From NCBI RefSeq assembly GCF_007474545.1, contig NZ_VKOG01000002.1:372001-436000 (forward strand): 64,000 bases of DNA, in the 5' to 3' direction. Under the pieces are notes generated by a model. It worked only from the letters and a program-made list of their open reading frames with translations, made no database searches and had not been told where the DNA came from. Source of the stretch: Chryseobacterium binzhouense. Lineage in GTDB: Bacteria; Bacteroidota; Bacteroidia; Flavobacteriales; Weeksellaceae. A program made the translations under genes and the position numbers. This document shows positions 15,780 through 24,098 of this stretch, one piece after another (position 1 is the first letter of the stretch; each line of letters begins with the position of its first letter).

Positions 15780-17408
15780 ATGGATATTGAATTTAATAAA
15801 AGAGAGGATCAGAATAAATTAAAATTGTCAGAAATCAACCGTCTTTTAAATGTAATAAAAAAAGGAGGCGGTGAAAAGAGACTTCAAAAACTTCGTGAAG
15901 AAGGGAAAATGACGGCAAGAGAAAGAATTGATTATCTTCTTGATAAAGATTCAGATTCTATTGAGATCGGAGCTTTTGCCGGATACGATATGTATGAAGA
16001 ACACGGCGGATGTCCAAGCGGAGGGGTTGTTGTTGTAATGGGATATATTTCCGGAAGACAATGTATTGTTGTAGCCAATGATGCATCGGTAAAAGCCGGG
16101 GCATGGTTTCCAATTACAGGCAAGAAAAACCTCAGAGCACAGGAAATTGCGATGGAAAATAGGCTTCCAATTATTTACCTTGTAGATTCAGCCGGAGTTT
16201 ATCTGCCAATGCAGGACGAAATTTTCCCGGATAAAGAAATGTTTGGCAGAATTTTCAGAAATAATGCAAAAATGAGTGCTGCAGGCATTATTCAGATTTC
16301 AGCAGTAATGGGAAGCTGTGTTGCAGGAGGTGCTTATCTTCCAATCATGAGTGATGAGGCGATGATTGTAGACAAAACAGGCTCAATCTTTCTTGCCGGA
16401 AGTTATCTGGTAAAAGCTGCAATCGGTGAGTCTATTGATAATGAAACTCTAGGCGGAGCCACAACACACTGTGCTATTTCGGGTGTTACAGATTATAAAG
16501 CTAAAGATGATAAGGACGCTTTAGATCGTATAAAAAACATCATGAAATCTGTCGGAAGCTATGAAAAAGCAGGATTTGACAGAATTGAAAGTTTCCCGCC
16601 AAAAGAGAAATCGGAAAATATATTTGGGATCATGCCGGTTTCCAGAGCAGATCAGTATGATACTTTAGATATTATCAAATGTCTTACAGATAATTCAGAA
16701 TACGAAGAATACAAGCCTGATTACGGCAAAAGCATCATTTGTGCAACTGCAAGAATTGATGGATGGTCTGTAGGAATTGTTGCCAACCAAAGAAAACTGG
16801 TAAAAAGCGGAAAAGGAGAAATGCAGTTTGGAGGAGTGATCTATTCCGACTCCGCAGATAAAGCAACAAGATTTATTGCCAATTGCAATCAGCGAAAAAT
16901 TCCTTTGGTATTTTTACAGGATGTAACGGGTTTTATGGTAGGTTCAAAATCTGAGCATGGCGGAATTATCAAAGACGGAGCTAAAATGGTGAACGCGGTT
17001 TCAAATTCAGTTGTTCCAAAATTCACTATTATTACCGGGAATTCTTATGGAGCAGGAAACTATGCAATGTGCGGAAAAGCGTATGACCCAAGATTGATCG
17101 TAGCCTGGCCATGGGCAGATCTTGCTGTAATGGGCGGAGCACAGGCTGCTAAAGTTTTAGCACAAATTCAGGAATCCACTTTAAAAAAGCAAGGAAAAGA
17201 AATTACTGAAGAAGAGCATAAAGAAATTTTAAATTCAATCTCAGAAAAATATAAAAAACAGACAGAGGCTACCTATGCTGCGGCAAGGTTGTGGACTGAT
17301 GCCATCATCAATCCTGTAGATACCAGAAAATGGATCTCAATGGGAATTGAAGCCGCCGACCACTCTCCTATCACAGAAAAATTTAACCTGGGAGTGATTC
17401 AGGTTTAA
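15780..17408 (+). CDS. acyl-CoA carboxylase, carboxyltransferase (beta) subunit
   Basis: 542 aa, full length for the propionyl-/methylmalonyl-CoA carboxyltransferase family (PccB/MmdA). N- and C-terminal crotonase-like halves are both present. The N half has GGCPSGGVVVVMGYISGR, DSAGVYLPMQDE and SCVAGGAYLP. The C half has IPLVFLQDVTGFMVG, NSYGAGNYAMCG and WPWADLAVMGG. It transfers CO2 from biotin to an acyl-CoA. No biotin carrier or biotin carboxylase gene is adjacent. The precise substrate (propionyl-, methylcrotonyl- or another CoA) cannot be fixed from context; some motifs resemble MccB. Confidence 0.9.
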   Translation: MDIEFNKREDQNKLKLSEINRLLNVIKKGGGEKRLQKLREEGKMTARERIDYLLDKDSDSIEIGAFAGYDMYEEHGGCPSGGVVVVMGYISGRQCIVVANDASVKAGAWFPITGKKNLRAQEIAMENRLPIIYLVDSAGVYLPMQDEIFPDKEMFGRIFRNNAKMSAAGIIQISAVMGSCVAGGAYLPIMSDEAMIVDKTGSIFLAGSYLVKAAIGESIDNETLGGATTHCAISGVTDYKAKDDKDALDRIKNIMKSVGSYEKAGFDRIESFPPKEKSENIFGIMPVSRADQYDTLDIIKCLTDNSEYEEYKPDYGKSIICATARIDGWSVGIVANQRKLVKSGKGEMQFGGVIYSDSADKATRFIANCNQRKIPLVFLQDVTGFMVGSKSEHGGIIKDGAKMVNAVSNSVVPKFTIITGNSYGAGNYAMCGKAYDPRLIVAWPWADLAVMGGAQAAKVLAQIQESTLKKQGKEITEEEHKEILNSISEKYKKQTEATYAAARLWTDAIINPVDTRKWISMGIEAADHSPITEKFNLGVIQV

Positions 17409-17430
17409 ATTTTTAACCAAAATACTTACA

Positions 17431-17455
17431 AGCCTTACTTTTATGAAGTAAGGTT
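17431..17455 (+). terminator. intrinsic terminator
   Basis: Stem AGCCTTACTT / AAGTAAGGTT with loop TTATG and a following T6 run, directly after the carboxylase gene. Confidence 0.88.
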
Positions 17456-17590
17456 TTTTATTATGTTAAATACTCGTAAAAAATAATAAACTTTTTTAAA
17501 GCATGAAATAAAGGTGAGATAATTGGTGTTAAGAACATCTGAACTAATAACTACAAACTTTTTTTATTACTAATCCTTAAAAGGAAACCT

Positions 17591-18061
17591 ATGAAAAGAT
17601 ACTTTGCAGTTTTTATTACCATTTATACGGCTGTTTTATTGTACATGATGTTTTATGCTTCCGGAAGAGAGCCTTCTGAGATTGCCTACTTTCAGCACAA
17701 ACCATTTCTCACAATTCAAAATTTCTTCACCAATAACGAAATTAAAAACCCAGATTTTATTGTAAATATTTTTGGAAATATATTTTTATTCAGTCCGTTT
17801 GGATGGCTGGGATTATGCATTAAAAAATTCAACCGGTTTCTTCCGATCACTATATTTTTTCTTATTTCAATAAGTTTGATAGAATCTGCCCAGTTTTTGT
17901 CAGGAAGAGGGGTGGCAGATGTAGATGATGTTTTTCTCAACACCTTCGGAATGCTGCTTGGTTTTACTCTTTTCAAATATGCAACCTGGAAAAATATTGC
18001 CAATATAAAATTTCACTTTGATCTTTTGGAAAAAGGCAAGACTTTATCATCAGTATCATAA
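17591..18061 (+). CDS. VanZ family membrane protein
   Basis: 156 aa with four hydrophobic helices. The VanZ pattern is visible: NIFGNIFLFSPFGWLG near residue 60, then SLIESAQFLSGRGVADVDDVFLNTFGMLLG (key residues E101, R109, D113-D115, N119). VanZ-like proteins are small inner-membrane proteins. The founding member gives low-level teicoplanin resistance, but the general function is unknown. AAAGGAAACCT precedes the ATG, one of the few SD-like leaders here. Confidence 0.85.
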   Translation: MKRYFAVFITIYTAVLLYMMFYASGREPSEIAYFQHKPFLTIQNFFTNNEIKNPDFIVNIFGNIFLFSPFGWLGLCIKKFNRFLPITIFFLISISLIESAQFLSGRGVADVDDVFLNTFGMLLGFTLFKYATWKNIANIKFHFDLLEKGKTLSSVS

Positions 18062-18070
18062 TGATAAAGT
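18041..18070 (+). terminator. hairpin at the end of the VanZ gene
   Basis: A perfect 10-bp stem ACTTTATCAT / ATGATAAAGT with a 10-nt loop overlaps the stop codon. It has no strong T tract, so termination may be partial and the esterase gene 71 nt later may be co-transcribed. Confidence 0.5.
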
Positions 18071-18131
18071 TTGTTGTGCGTGAAGCTGATCTTTGCATAA
18101 ATATTGCACTTGCATTTCATTTATCATCATT

Positions 18132-19130
18132 ATGAAATTAACCTCTTTACATAAAGCATTTTTACAGAAAATACTTGTATTACAATTTCTGATTTTCTCA
18201 GCTTTACTATTTTCTCAACGGCAAAAAACCACCCTTCTGTTTGAAAAGGCAAATGTCCAGGAAAATATAATTTATAAAACCGACGAAAGTGGAAGAGAAA
18301 TATTACTTGATTTGTATACACCACAAAAAAACGGGATAAAAAAATTTCCTGTCGTAATGTTTGTTCATGGAGGAGCTTGGGTAGAAGGAAGCAAAACAAT
18401 CTACGCTGATAATTATGTAGAAAATACCATTTCTAAACTTTTAGATAAAAACTTTGCGATAATCAGCATCAATTATCGTTTAGTCAGTGAAAACATTCAT
18501 TTCCCCGCTCCGATAGAAGACACTAAAGACGCAGTAAGATGGATCAGAAAAAATGCAGACAAGTATCAGTTAGACTCCGACAATATAGGAATGTGGGGTG
18601 TTTCTGCAGGAGCTCATCTTTCTTTGCTGAGCGCTTATACCGAAGACACACAATTTCCGGGTGATTCTATTCTTTCTCCCTACTCAGCAAAGGTAAATTA
18701 TGTTGTTGATAATTTCGGACCTACTGATATGAATAGGCTTCTTCATACCCGTGCTCCACAGCCTCTGCTTTTTGCTGTTGGGTTAATTTCACAAAAAATT
18801 ATTGATCTCCGTAGTAAACTCATTATGGGAATTACAGGAATGAATGCTAAAGAAAACAGAAAAGAGATTGCAGAATTCTGTGAAAATATTTCTCCCCTTT
18901 CCTATAACAAAAATACTGTGCCAACCCTTATTATTCATGGCAATAAAGATAAAATAGCTCCGGCAAGACATTCAAAAAGACTTTATAAAATGCTCAAAAA
19001 AGCCGATACTGAAAATAAGCTTATCATTATCAAAAAAGGAAATCACGGTTTCAGTACTACAGACAAAGCAGAACTTGAAGAGATCAGCAATCTCATGGTA
19101 AATTTTATCATTGACCAACAAAAAAAATAA
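18132..19130 (+). CDS. secreted alpha/beta hydrolase (esterase)
   Basis: 332 aa from the ATG at 18132, which starts a signal-like hydrophobic segment (ILVLQFLIFSALLFS). The earlier in-frame ATG at 18093 adds no sensible leader. Motifs of the BD-FAE/hormone-sensitive-lipase type are present: oxyanion HGGAW near residue 78, nucleophile GVSAG near 154, acid residue near NKDKIAP, and catalytic His in GNHGFS near 310. It likely hydrolyses ester bonds of carbohydrates or lipids in the periplasm. The substrate is unknown. Confidence 0.88.
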   Translation: MKLTSLHKAFLQKILVLQFLIFSALLFSQRQKTTLLFEKANVQENIIYKTDESGREILLDLYTPQKNGIKKFPVVMFVHGGAWVEGSKTIYADNYVENTISKLLDKNFAIISINYRLVSENIHFPAPIEDTKDAVRWIRKNADKYQLDSDNIGMWGVSAGAHLSLLSAYTEDTQFPGDSILSPYSAKVNYVVDNFGPTDMNRLLHTRAPQPLLFAVGLISQKIIDLRSKLIMGITGMNAKENRKEIAEFCENISPLSYNKNTVPTLIIHGNKDKIAPARHSKRLYKMLKKADTENKLIIIKKGNHGFSTTDKAELEEISNLMVNFIIDQQKK

Positions 19131-19304
19131 TATTTAACAGCTTTGCCTTGTGATTGTAGATTTTTATCAGTTAGCGATTTATTGAGATAAATTCTTTTGC
19201 AGTTTTCTTTCAAAATGTTTAATATTGTTGTCGGTTGAAAACCAGATTTCTAACGAATCTGCTTTAAGTAAATCCTCCAAAAAGAAACCTGATTTAGAAT
19301 GACT

Positions 19305-19312
19305 TATATTTT
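19305..19312 (+). promoter_or_regulatory. possible -7 element for the TlpA gene
   Basis: TATATTTT (one mismatch to TAnnTTTG) lies 9 nt before the start codon at 19322. Confidence 0.3.
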
Positions 19313-19321
19313 ACTATTATT

Positions 19322-19861
19322 ATGAAAAAAAACCTTATATATTTAGTTCTCATCATTATAATTGCTGCTATAGCCTTCATTCCGGGAGTTAAAAACTTTC
19401 TGAAAGATCAGTTTTTCCCGGTTGCTACCATTGAGAGTGCAGTTCACATAAGTGAAGTTGATTACGATATAGATTTACAGGGAATTAATGTTCCAAGTAC
19501 CAATCTTAAAAATTTCAAAAATAAACCTCTATTCCTGAATTTTTGGGGAACTTGGTGTCCTCCATGCATCAAAGAATGGCCGACTATCCAGAAGCTGTAT
19601 GATTCAAGAAAAGAAAACATCAATTTTGTATTAATTGCAATGAAAGATGACGAAGCCAAAGTGAGAAAATTTCTTCAGGAAAATAATTATACTGTTCCTG
19701 TATATATTGCCCAAAGCCCAATCTCAGAAAAGGTGCTTCCAAAAGCTTTTCCTACTACATTCCTTTTGGATCAGAACGGAAGAATTTTAATAAAAGAAGA
19801 TGCTTATACCGATTGGAATACAGAGTCTGTACATCAGTTTATAGACAATATTATCAAATAA
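19322..19861 (+). CDS. membrane-anchored TlpA-like thioredoxin
   Basis: 179 aa. An N-terminal helix (residues 4-21) acts as an uncleaved anchor or signal. A thioredoxin fold follows (about 55-178) with active site WGTWCPPC near residue 80 and cis-Pro loop AFPTTFLLD near 145. It should act as a periplasmic disulfide reductase, for example in cytochrome c maturation or protection of Cys proteins. No partner gene is adjacent, so its role is inferred from the family only. Confidence 0.9.
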   Translation: MKKNLIYLVLIIIIAAIAFIPGVKNFLKDQFFPVATIESAVHISEVDYDIDLQGINVPSTNLKNFKNKPLFLNFWGTWCPPCIKEWPTIQKLYDSRKENINFVLIAMKDDEAKVRKFLQENNYTVPVYIAQSPISEKVLPKAFPTTFLLDQNGRILIKEDAYTDWNTESVHQFIDNIIK

Positions 19862-19944
19862 TAACTTTAACGAAATTTTATATTGCATTGGTACGCAATT
19901 TGGAAATTATATGATGTTGAAGTTATAAAAAACAAACACAAAAA

Positions 19945-20286
19945 ATGAAGTATTCAAAAATCAGTTTAGCAAAAGAAGCAATCAGCCACAAGGGATTTGT
20001 CCGAAAAATACCAGATATTTTCAGAATGGTTAATCTTTGGAGAAAAGGATTGTATCCTGTAAAATCTATCAATATGATTTTGCCGCTAATGGGAATTTTA
20101 TATGTAATTTCTCCCATAGATCTGGTTCCTGATTTTATCATTCCTGTTGTAGGAGTTTTAGACGATCTCGCAGTTTTATCATTTACCATTCCCAAGCTTA
20201 TAAAAGAAGTAGACAAATTTCTTCTTTGGGAAACAGAACAGAAATTCAGCAAAACGAGAATCATTGACACAGATATTGTAAAATAA
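19945..20286 (+). CDS. YkvA family (DUF1232) membrane protein
   Basis: 113 aa. The DUF1232 core is clear: LMGILYVISPIDLVPDFIIP then VVGVLDDLAVL (about residues 48-78), a hydrophobic hairpin with the conserved SPIDLxPD motif. Function is unknown in general. It is transcribed alone and closed by a terminator. Confidence 0.88.
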   Translation: MKYSKISLAKEAISHKGFVRKIPDIFRMVNLWRKGLYPVKSINMILPLMGILYVISPIDLVPDFIIPVVGVLDDLAVLSFTIPKLIKEVDKFLLWETEQKFSKTRIIDTDIVK

Positions 20287-20287
20287 T

Positions 20288-20312
20288 AAAAACCATCGTA
20301 AAGATGGTTTTT
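20288..20312. terminator. bidirectional intrinsic terminator
   Basis: Stem AAAAACCATC / GATGGTTTTT with loop GTAAA and T runs both ways. It lies between convergent ykvA and pheS. Confidence 0.88.
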
Positions 20313-20349
20313 TACTATTTAAAAGCATAAAATATTAATACTATTGTTT

Positions 20350-21360
20350 TTATAAAGTTTTAAATTGCTCTAAAGTTCTTATATCATTTTCAAAGAACAT
20401 TCTGATATCACTCATTTGATACAATAACATCACAATTCTTTCAATTCCCATTCCGAAAGCATAACCAGAGTATTTTTCAGCATCTATATTAACGTTTTTC
20501 AGAACAGCAGGATCTACCATTCCGCAGCCCATAATTTCGAGCCATCCCGTTCCTTTTGTAATTCTGTAATCTGTCTCAGAGTTTAAACCCCAATACACAT
20601 CAATTTCTGCACTTGGTTCTGTGAAAGGAAAATATGATGGTCTCATTCTGATTTTAGACTTTCCAAAAAGTTCTGTCGTAAAAAACTGAATGGTCTGTTT
20701 AAGATCTGCAAAACTTACGTTTTCATCAATATACAATCCTTCAATCTGATGAAAGATACAGTGGGAACGAGAAGAAACCGCTTCATTTCTGAAAACTCTA
20801 CCGGGAGATAAAATTCTGATTGGCGGCTGATTTTCTTCCATATATCTTATCTGAACAGATGAGGTATGCGTTCTGAGTAAAATATCAGGATTCTGTTCGA
20901 TAAAAAAGGTATCCTGCATATCTCTTGCAGGGTGATACTCAGGAAGATTGAGTGCTGTAAAGTTGTGCCAGTCATCTTCAATTTCAGGACCGTCTGCAAC
21001 TGCAAAACCTATGGATCTGAAAATTTCTATAATCCTGCTTTTAACAAGATTGATGGGATGACGGGAACCTAAATCCAGAGGAAAAGCAGGTCGTGTAAGA
21101 TCTTCTTTTTCAACAACAACAGAAGATTCGGAAGCATTCTTTAAGTCTTCCAGCTTAGCATTAACAGCCTGCTTAAGAGTATTGATTTTCTGTCCGAATT
21201 CTTTTTTCTGGTCGTTAGGAATTTCTTTCAATGTTTCATAAAAATCATTCAGAATTCCTTTTTTACCGTTAAATCTGATCCGGAAGCTCTCTATTTCGTC
21301 TTTACCTGTAGTGCTGAAGTTTTTTACTTCTTCAAGTAAATCTTCTATCTTATCAATCAT
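20350..21360 (-). CDS. pheS: phenylalanine--tRNA ligase alpha subunit
   Basis: 336 aa from the ATG at 21360 (MIDKIEDLLEEVKNF). A second in-frame ATG at 21375 would add five residues. There is an N-terminal coiled coil (1-90) and a class II catalytic core: motif 2 region HTSSVQIRYMEE and GRVFRNEAVSSRSHCIFHQIEG, and motif 3 GYAFGMGIERIVMLLYQ. It charges tRNA-Phe as an alpha2beta2 enzyme with PheT, which is not adjacent, as is common in Bacteroidota. A consensus -7 element lies 28 nt upstream. Confidence 0.97.
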   Translation of the reverse strand: MIDKIEDLLEEVKNFSTTGKDEIESFRIRFNGKKGILNDFYETLKEIPNDQKKEFGQKINTLKQAVNAKLEDLKNASESSVVVEKEDLTRPAFPLDLGSRHPINLVKSRIIEIFRSIGFAVADGPEIEDDWHNFTALNLPEYHPARDMQDTFFIEQNPDILLRTHTSSVQIRYMEENQPPIRILSPGRVFRNEAVSSRSHCIFHQIEGLYIDENVSFADLKQTIQFFTTELFGKSKIRMRPSYFPFTEPSAEIDVYWGLNSETDYRITKGTGWLEIMGCGMVDPAVLKNVNIDAEKYSGYAFGMGIERIVMLLYQMSDIRMFFENDIRTLEQFKTL

Positions 21361-21388
21361 CGCTTTTACTTTCAAAAAAATGTATTTG

Positions 21389-21396
21389 CAAAAATA
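21389..21396 (-). promoter_or_regulatory. -7 promoter element for pheS
   Basis: Minus-strand TATTTTTG, an exact TAnnTTTG match, lies 28 nt upstream of the pheS ATG at 21360. Confidence 0.55.
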
Positions 21397-21477
21397 CGCT
21401 TTTCGGCTTAAAAACCTTTTCTAATATTATAAAAAAATCTGCTCCACTCAGAAACAGACTTTTCTTATTTGATATCA

Positions 21478-21744
21478 TTACTTTGGATCTATTATTGTAG
21501 TGACCGTAATTGTGAGAACCGTAAAAAAATTAATGGCAAAAATTAAATAATATTCTTTTTTCTTTCTCAATGAATTGATCAAACTAAAGAAAAACAGAAA
21601 AATTAACAATAATAACGAAGGTATTGTAAACATTTCTCCCAGAATACGGATAATCTGGTGATTTAGAGATAAGTAAAAGAATAACTGCAGACTTACTAAA
21701 AAAATCATGCAGATAATACTTAATATTAGAATTGCTTTACTCAT
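21478..21744 (-). CDS. small membrane protein of unknown function
   Basis: 88 aa with three predicted helices (about 3-27, 38-58, 66-84) and a short basic loop (SLRKKKEYY). It lies 12 bp downstream of the YceI gene on the same strand, so it is probably co-transcribed. I do not recognise the family. Confidence 0.6.
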   Translation of the reverse strand: MSKAILILSIICMIFLVSLQLFFYLSLNHQIIRILGEMFTIPSLLLLIFLFFFSLINSLRKKKEYYLIFAINFFTVLTITVTTIIDPK

Positions 21745-21756
21745 CAGAATCTACAA

Positions 21757-22416
21757 TTATTTTCTTTCTAGCGCCTTAACTTTCATTTGCAGCGTTATTT
21801 CGTTTTTAATCACTCCATTTTCAACCGGTGACTGAAATTTAACTCCAAATTCTTCTCTCATGATATCTTTTGGCTCTGTAGCAATACTTACTTCATTTCC
21901 TTTTACAGCCACATTTGCTTTAAACTGCACAGGCTTTGTAATTCCCTTTATCGTAAGATTTCCATCAAGAACTGTGTTATAATCACCTTCAGCAGTCGGA
22001 CTCACTTTAGTAATTTCATAGGAAGAGGTTGGAAATTTATCAACTTCAAAAAAATCTGCGCTTTTGAGATGACCGTTCAGCTTTTCAAGATCATCTTTTT
22101 TGTCTTTCAAATCTTCTGAGGTTAATGAAGACATATCAGCAACAAAATTTCCGCTTTCCAGTTTTCCATCTTTCACGGTAACTACTCCGCTTTCAAATTT
22201 TATGGTTCCAAAGTGGCTTGAACTTTCTGTTTTAAAAACTTTATATCCCTTCCATTCTATATTACTGTTTAAAGTATCTACTACAAACCTGGCACCCTCT
22301 TTAGTGGTGGAAACTTCATTAGAATCACTTGTAACAGGTTTTTCTTTAGAACATGAAACAATGATAATTGACAGAAAAAATGCAGTAACAGCAAAAGATA
22401 AGATATTTTTTTTCAT
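21757..22416 (-). CDS. YceI-family lipoprotein
   Basis: 219 aa from the ATG at 22416. An upstream in-frame ATG at 22446 would only add ten polar residues before the signal. Lipobox: IIIVSC near residue 22. The YceI lipocalin-like domain spans about 45-218, with FVVDTLNSNIEWKGYK, then SSHFGTIKFESG, and the C-terminal block EEFGVKFQSP. YceI proteins bind isoprenoid or other amphiphilic molecules in the periplasm. The membrane protein downstream is probably in the same operon. Confidence 0.9.
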   Translation of the reverse strand: MKKNILSFAVTAFFLSIIIVSCSKEKPVTSDSNEVSTTKEGARFVVDTLNSNIEWKGYKVFKTESSSHFGTIKFESGVVTVKDGKLESGNFVADMSSLTSEDLKDKKDDLEKLNGHLKSADFFEVDKFPTSSYEITKVSPTAEGDYNTVLDGNLTIKGITKPVQFKANVAVKGNEVSIATEPKDIMREEFGVKFQSPVENGVIKNEITLQMKVKALERK

Positions 22417-22531
22417 ATTTAAAAGTTTATTATTGTCAGATTTCATAAAAACTGATTGATTCTCAATTTAAATCTATATAAGTTTGCTGTTGCTAAATTA
22501 CTAAAAATATGCCAGCTTAACCTAAAAACCT

Positions 22532-22539
22532 TATTTTTG
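22532..22539 (+). promoter_or_regulatory. -7 promoter element abutting the ABC ATPase start
   Basis: TATTTTTG is an exact match and is only 4 nt before the ATG at 22544, so the mRNA should be leaderless. Confidence 0.6.
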
Positions 22540-22543
22540 CAAT

Positions 22544-23479
22544 ATGCTACTTGAGATAAAGAACCTTCATTTTTCCTATTCAAAAGATCAAAAACTTTTT
22601 GAAAACCTCAACCTTCAGTTTGAAAAAGGTAAAATTATTGCATTAGCCGGAGAAAGCGGATGTGGGAAATCCACCTTATTGAGTCTCATTTATGGATTAC
22701 ATGATTGGGAAAAAGGTGATATTGTTTTTGAAGGAAGAAAATTATTGGGTCCTAAAGGAAATCTTGTCCCGGGAGAATCTGAAATGAAGTTTGTAGCGCA
22801 GAGTTTCGATCTCATGCCTTATGCTACTGTAGCTGACAATGTTGGAAAATTTATTTCAAATATTAATCTGACCCGGAAAAAAGAAAAAATTGAAGAACTG
22901 CTTGATGTTGTAGGATTAACTGAATTTGCCAAAGTTTTACCTAAAAATCTGAGCGGAGGACAACAGCAGAGAGTTGCCATTGCAAGAGCACTTTCTGTTT
23001 TGCCCAAGTTACTCTTACTTGACGAACCATTCAGCAATCTTGATTTTGCCAGAAAAATTGAGCTTAGGGAGAAACTTTTCAGATATGTGAGAGAAAATAA
23101 TATCAGCCTTATTATTTCTACGCATGAACTTCAGGATATTATTGCATGGACTGACGAAATTGTTATTCTTAAAAATGGTGACTTAATTCAAAACAATAAT
23201 GCAGCAGCAACTTATCAAAATCCAAAAAATGAATATGTTGCAAAACTTTTTGGAGAAGTAAACCTGTTTTCACCCAATGAAATGGAAGAACTGGAAGTCG
23301 ACAGTTTTTTTTATTATCCGCACCAGATCAAAATCTCAGAAAATGGAAGTATTGCCGAAGTTCTCGAAAGCAGGTTTGCAGGAAACCATTACTGGAATAA
23401 AATCAGATACAAAAATAAAAAGCTTTTGATGTTTACTGATAAACAGATTGAAGGTACAGTAAAAATCATTTTCATCTAA
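22544..23479 (+). CDS. ABC transporter ATP-binding protein
   Basis: 311 aa. Walker A is GESGCGKST (about 35-43), the ABC signature LSGGQQQRVAIARA (about 137-150), Walker B LLLLDEPFSNLD, and H-loop STHE. After the ATPase core (to about 220) there is a C-terminal extension (about 225-311) that looks like a TOBE-type regulatory domain, as in MalK/PotA-class importers. No permease or binding protein gene is adjacent, so the transported substrate is unknown. Confidence 0.9.
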   Translation: MLLEIKNLHFSYSKDQKLFENLNLQFEKGKIIALAGESGCGKSTLLSLIYGLHDWEKGDIVFEGRKLLGPKGNLVPGESEMKFVAQSFDLMPYATVADNVGKFISNINLTRKKEKIEELLDVVGLTEFAKVLPKNLSGGQQQRVAIARALSVLPKLLLLDEPFSNLDFARKIELREKLFRYVRENNISLIISTHELQDIIAWTDEIVILKNGDLIQNNNAAATYQNPKNEYVAKLFGEVNLFSPNEMEELEVDSFFYYPHQIKISENGSIAEVLESRFAGNHYWNKIRYKNKKLLMFTDKQIEGTVKIIFI

Positions 23480-23542
23480 CTTTCACCTCAAATTCAGCCA
23501 GCACAGGAGACAATAGCTATTTGATATATAATAGCCTTGTGT

Positions 23543-23875
23543 TTATGCTTTCTTCACAAATTCTGATTTTAAAGCCATTGCTCCAAACCCATCAATCTTA
23601 CAGTCGATATTGTGATCAGATCCCGGTCTCAAACGTATATTCTTCACCTTAGTTCCTGCTTTTACGGGTTTCGGAGCCCCTTTTACAGGTAAATCTTTTA
23701 CTACAACCACAGAATCTCCGTTTTGTAGTTCATTTCCGTTAACATCAAAAATTTTATCTTCATCTGCTGCTTCAGAAGGATTCCACTCATGAAAGCACTG
23801 GGAACAAACCATCATTCCGTCTTGTTCATACGTATATTCTGACTGACATTTAGGACAAATGATAGTATCGCTCAT
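23543..23875 (-). CDS. yjdM: zinc-ribbon YjdM/PhnA family protein
   Basis: 110 aa, full length. The N-terminal zinc ribbon has two CxxC pairs (CPKCQSEY and CSQCFHEW). The C-terminal PhnA domain is recognisable: [16 protein letters not shown], then GTKVKNIRL and [20 protein letters not shown]. Once linked to alkylphosphonate use, the family's real role is unclear. It is the last chromosomal gene before the att site. Confidence 0.92.
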   Translation of the reverse strand: MSDTIICPKCQSEYTYEQDGMMVCSQCFHEWNPSEAADEDKIFDVNGNELQNGDSVVVVKDLPVKGAPKPVKAGTKVKNIRLRPGSDHNIDCKIDGFGAMALKSEFVKKA

Positions 23876-23913
23876 AATGATTTTTAATGCTATTTAAGGT
23901 TAATGAATAAAAA

Positions 23914-23937
23914 AATCCTGTAATATCTTACAGGATT
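23914..23937 (-). terminator. terminator of the disrupted tRNA gene
   Basis: A perfect 10-bp stem AATCCTGTAA / TTACAGGATT with loop TATC, followed on the minus strand by T7. It abuts the tRNA 3' end fragment at 23938 and has no other minus-strand gene to serve. Confidence 0.8.
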
Positions 23938-23955
23938 GCGATCCGGACGGGACTT
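23938..23955 (-). other. tRNA 3'-end fragment, probable ICE attachment site (attL)
   Basis: On the minus strand AGTCCCGTCCGGATCGC reads as the end of a T-loop, a T-stem 3' strand (CCCGT), an acceptor 3' strand (CCGGATC) and discriminator G. This suits tRNA-Asp. The 60 nt that should hold the rest of the tRNA do not fold as one. A tRNA terminator follows. I infer integration into the tRNA 3' end, with the intact tRNA restored at the far end of the element. Confidence 0.6.
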
Positions 23956-24008
23956 GTTCTTATTTGAAAAACTCCCTATCCATAAGCTTTATGTCGTTCT
24001 CTTATTTT

Positions 24009-24028
24009 TAGGTCACCGAATAGGTCAC
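24009..24028. repeat. direct repeat TAGGTCAC x2 near attL
   Basis: Two copies of TAGGTCAC, at 24009-24016 and 24021-24028, lie about 55-75 bp inside the element end. They could be arm-type sites for a tyrosine integrase or excisionase. This is inference from position only. Confidence 0.4.
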
Positions 24029-24067
24029 TTTAATAAACAAAAATAGAGTGCGTCGTTTTTACTGGTG

Positions 24068-24098
24068 CAAAGATATGTTTTTTTTTATTTTTCACAAA
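24068..24098 (-). promoter_or_regulatory. consensus promoter facing out of the ICE
   Basis: On the minus strand TTTG (24098-24095), a 19-nt spacer and TATCTTTG (24075-24068) match the full Bacteroidota housekeeping consensus. Transcription would run towards attL and stop at the tRNA terminator, giving an RNA of about 150 nt with no substantial ORF. Confidence 0.6.

Noticed and set aside
23938-24013. A complete tRNA gene on the minus strand
   Set aside because: Only the 3' end fits. The preceding 60 nt form no D-arm or anticodon arm and lack the TTC of the T-loop.
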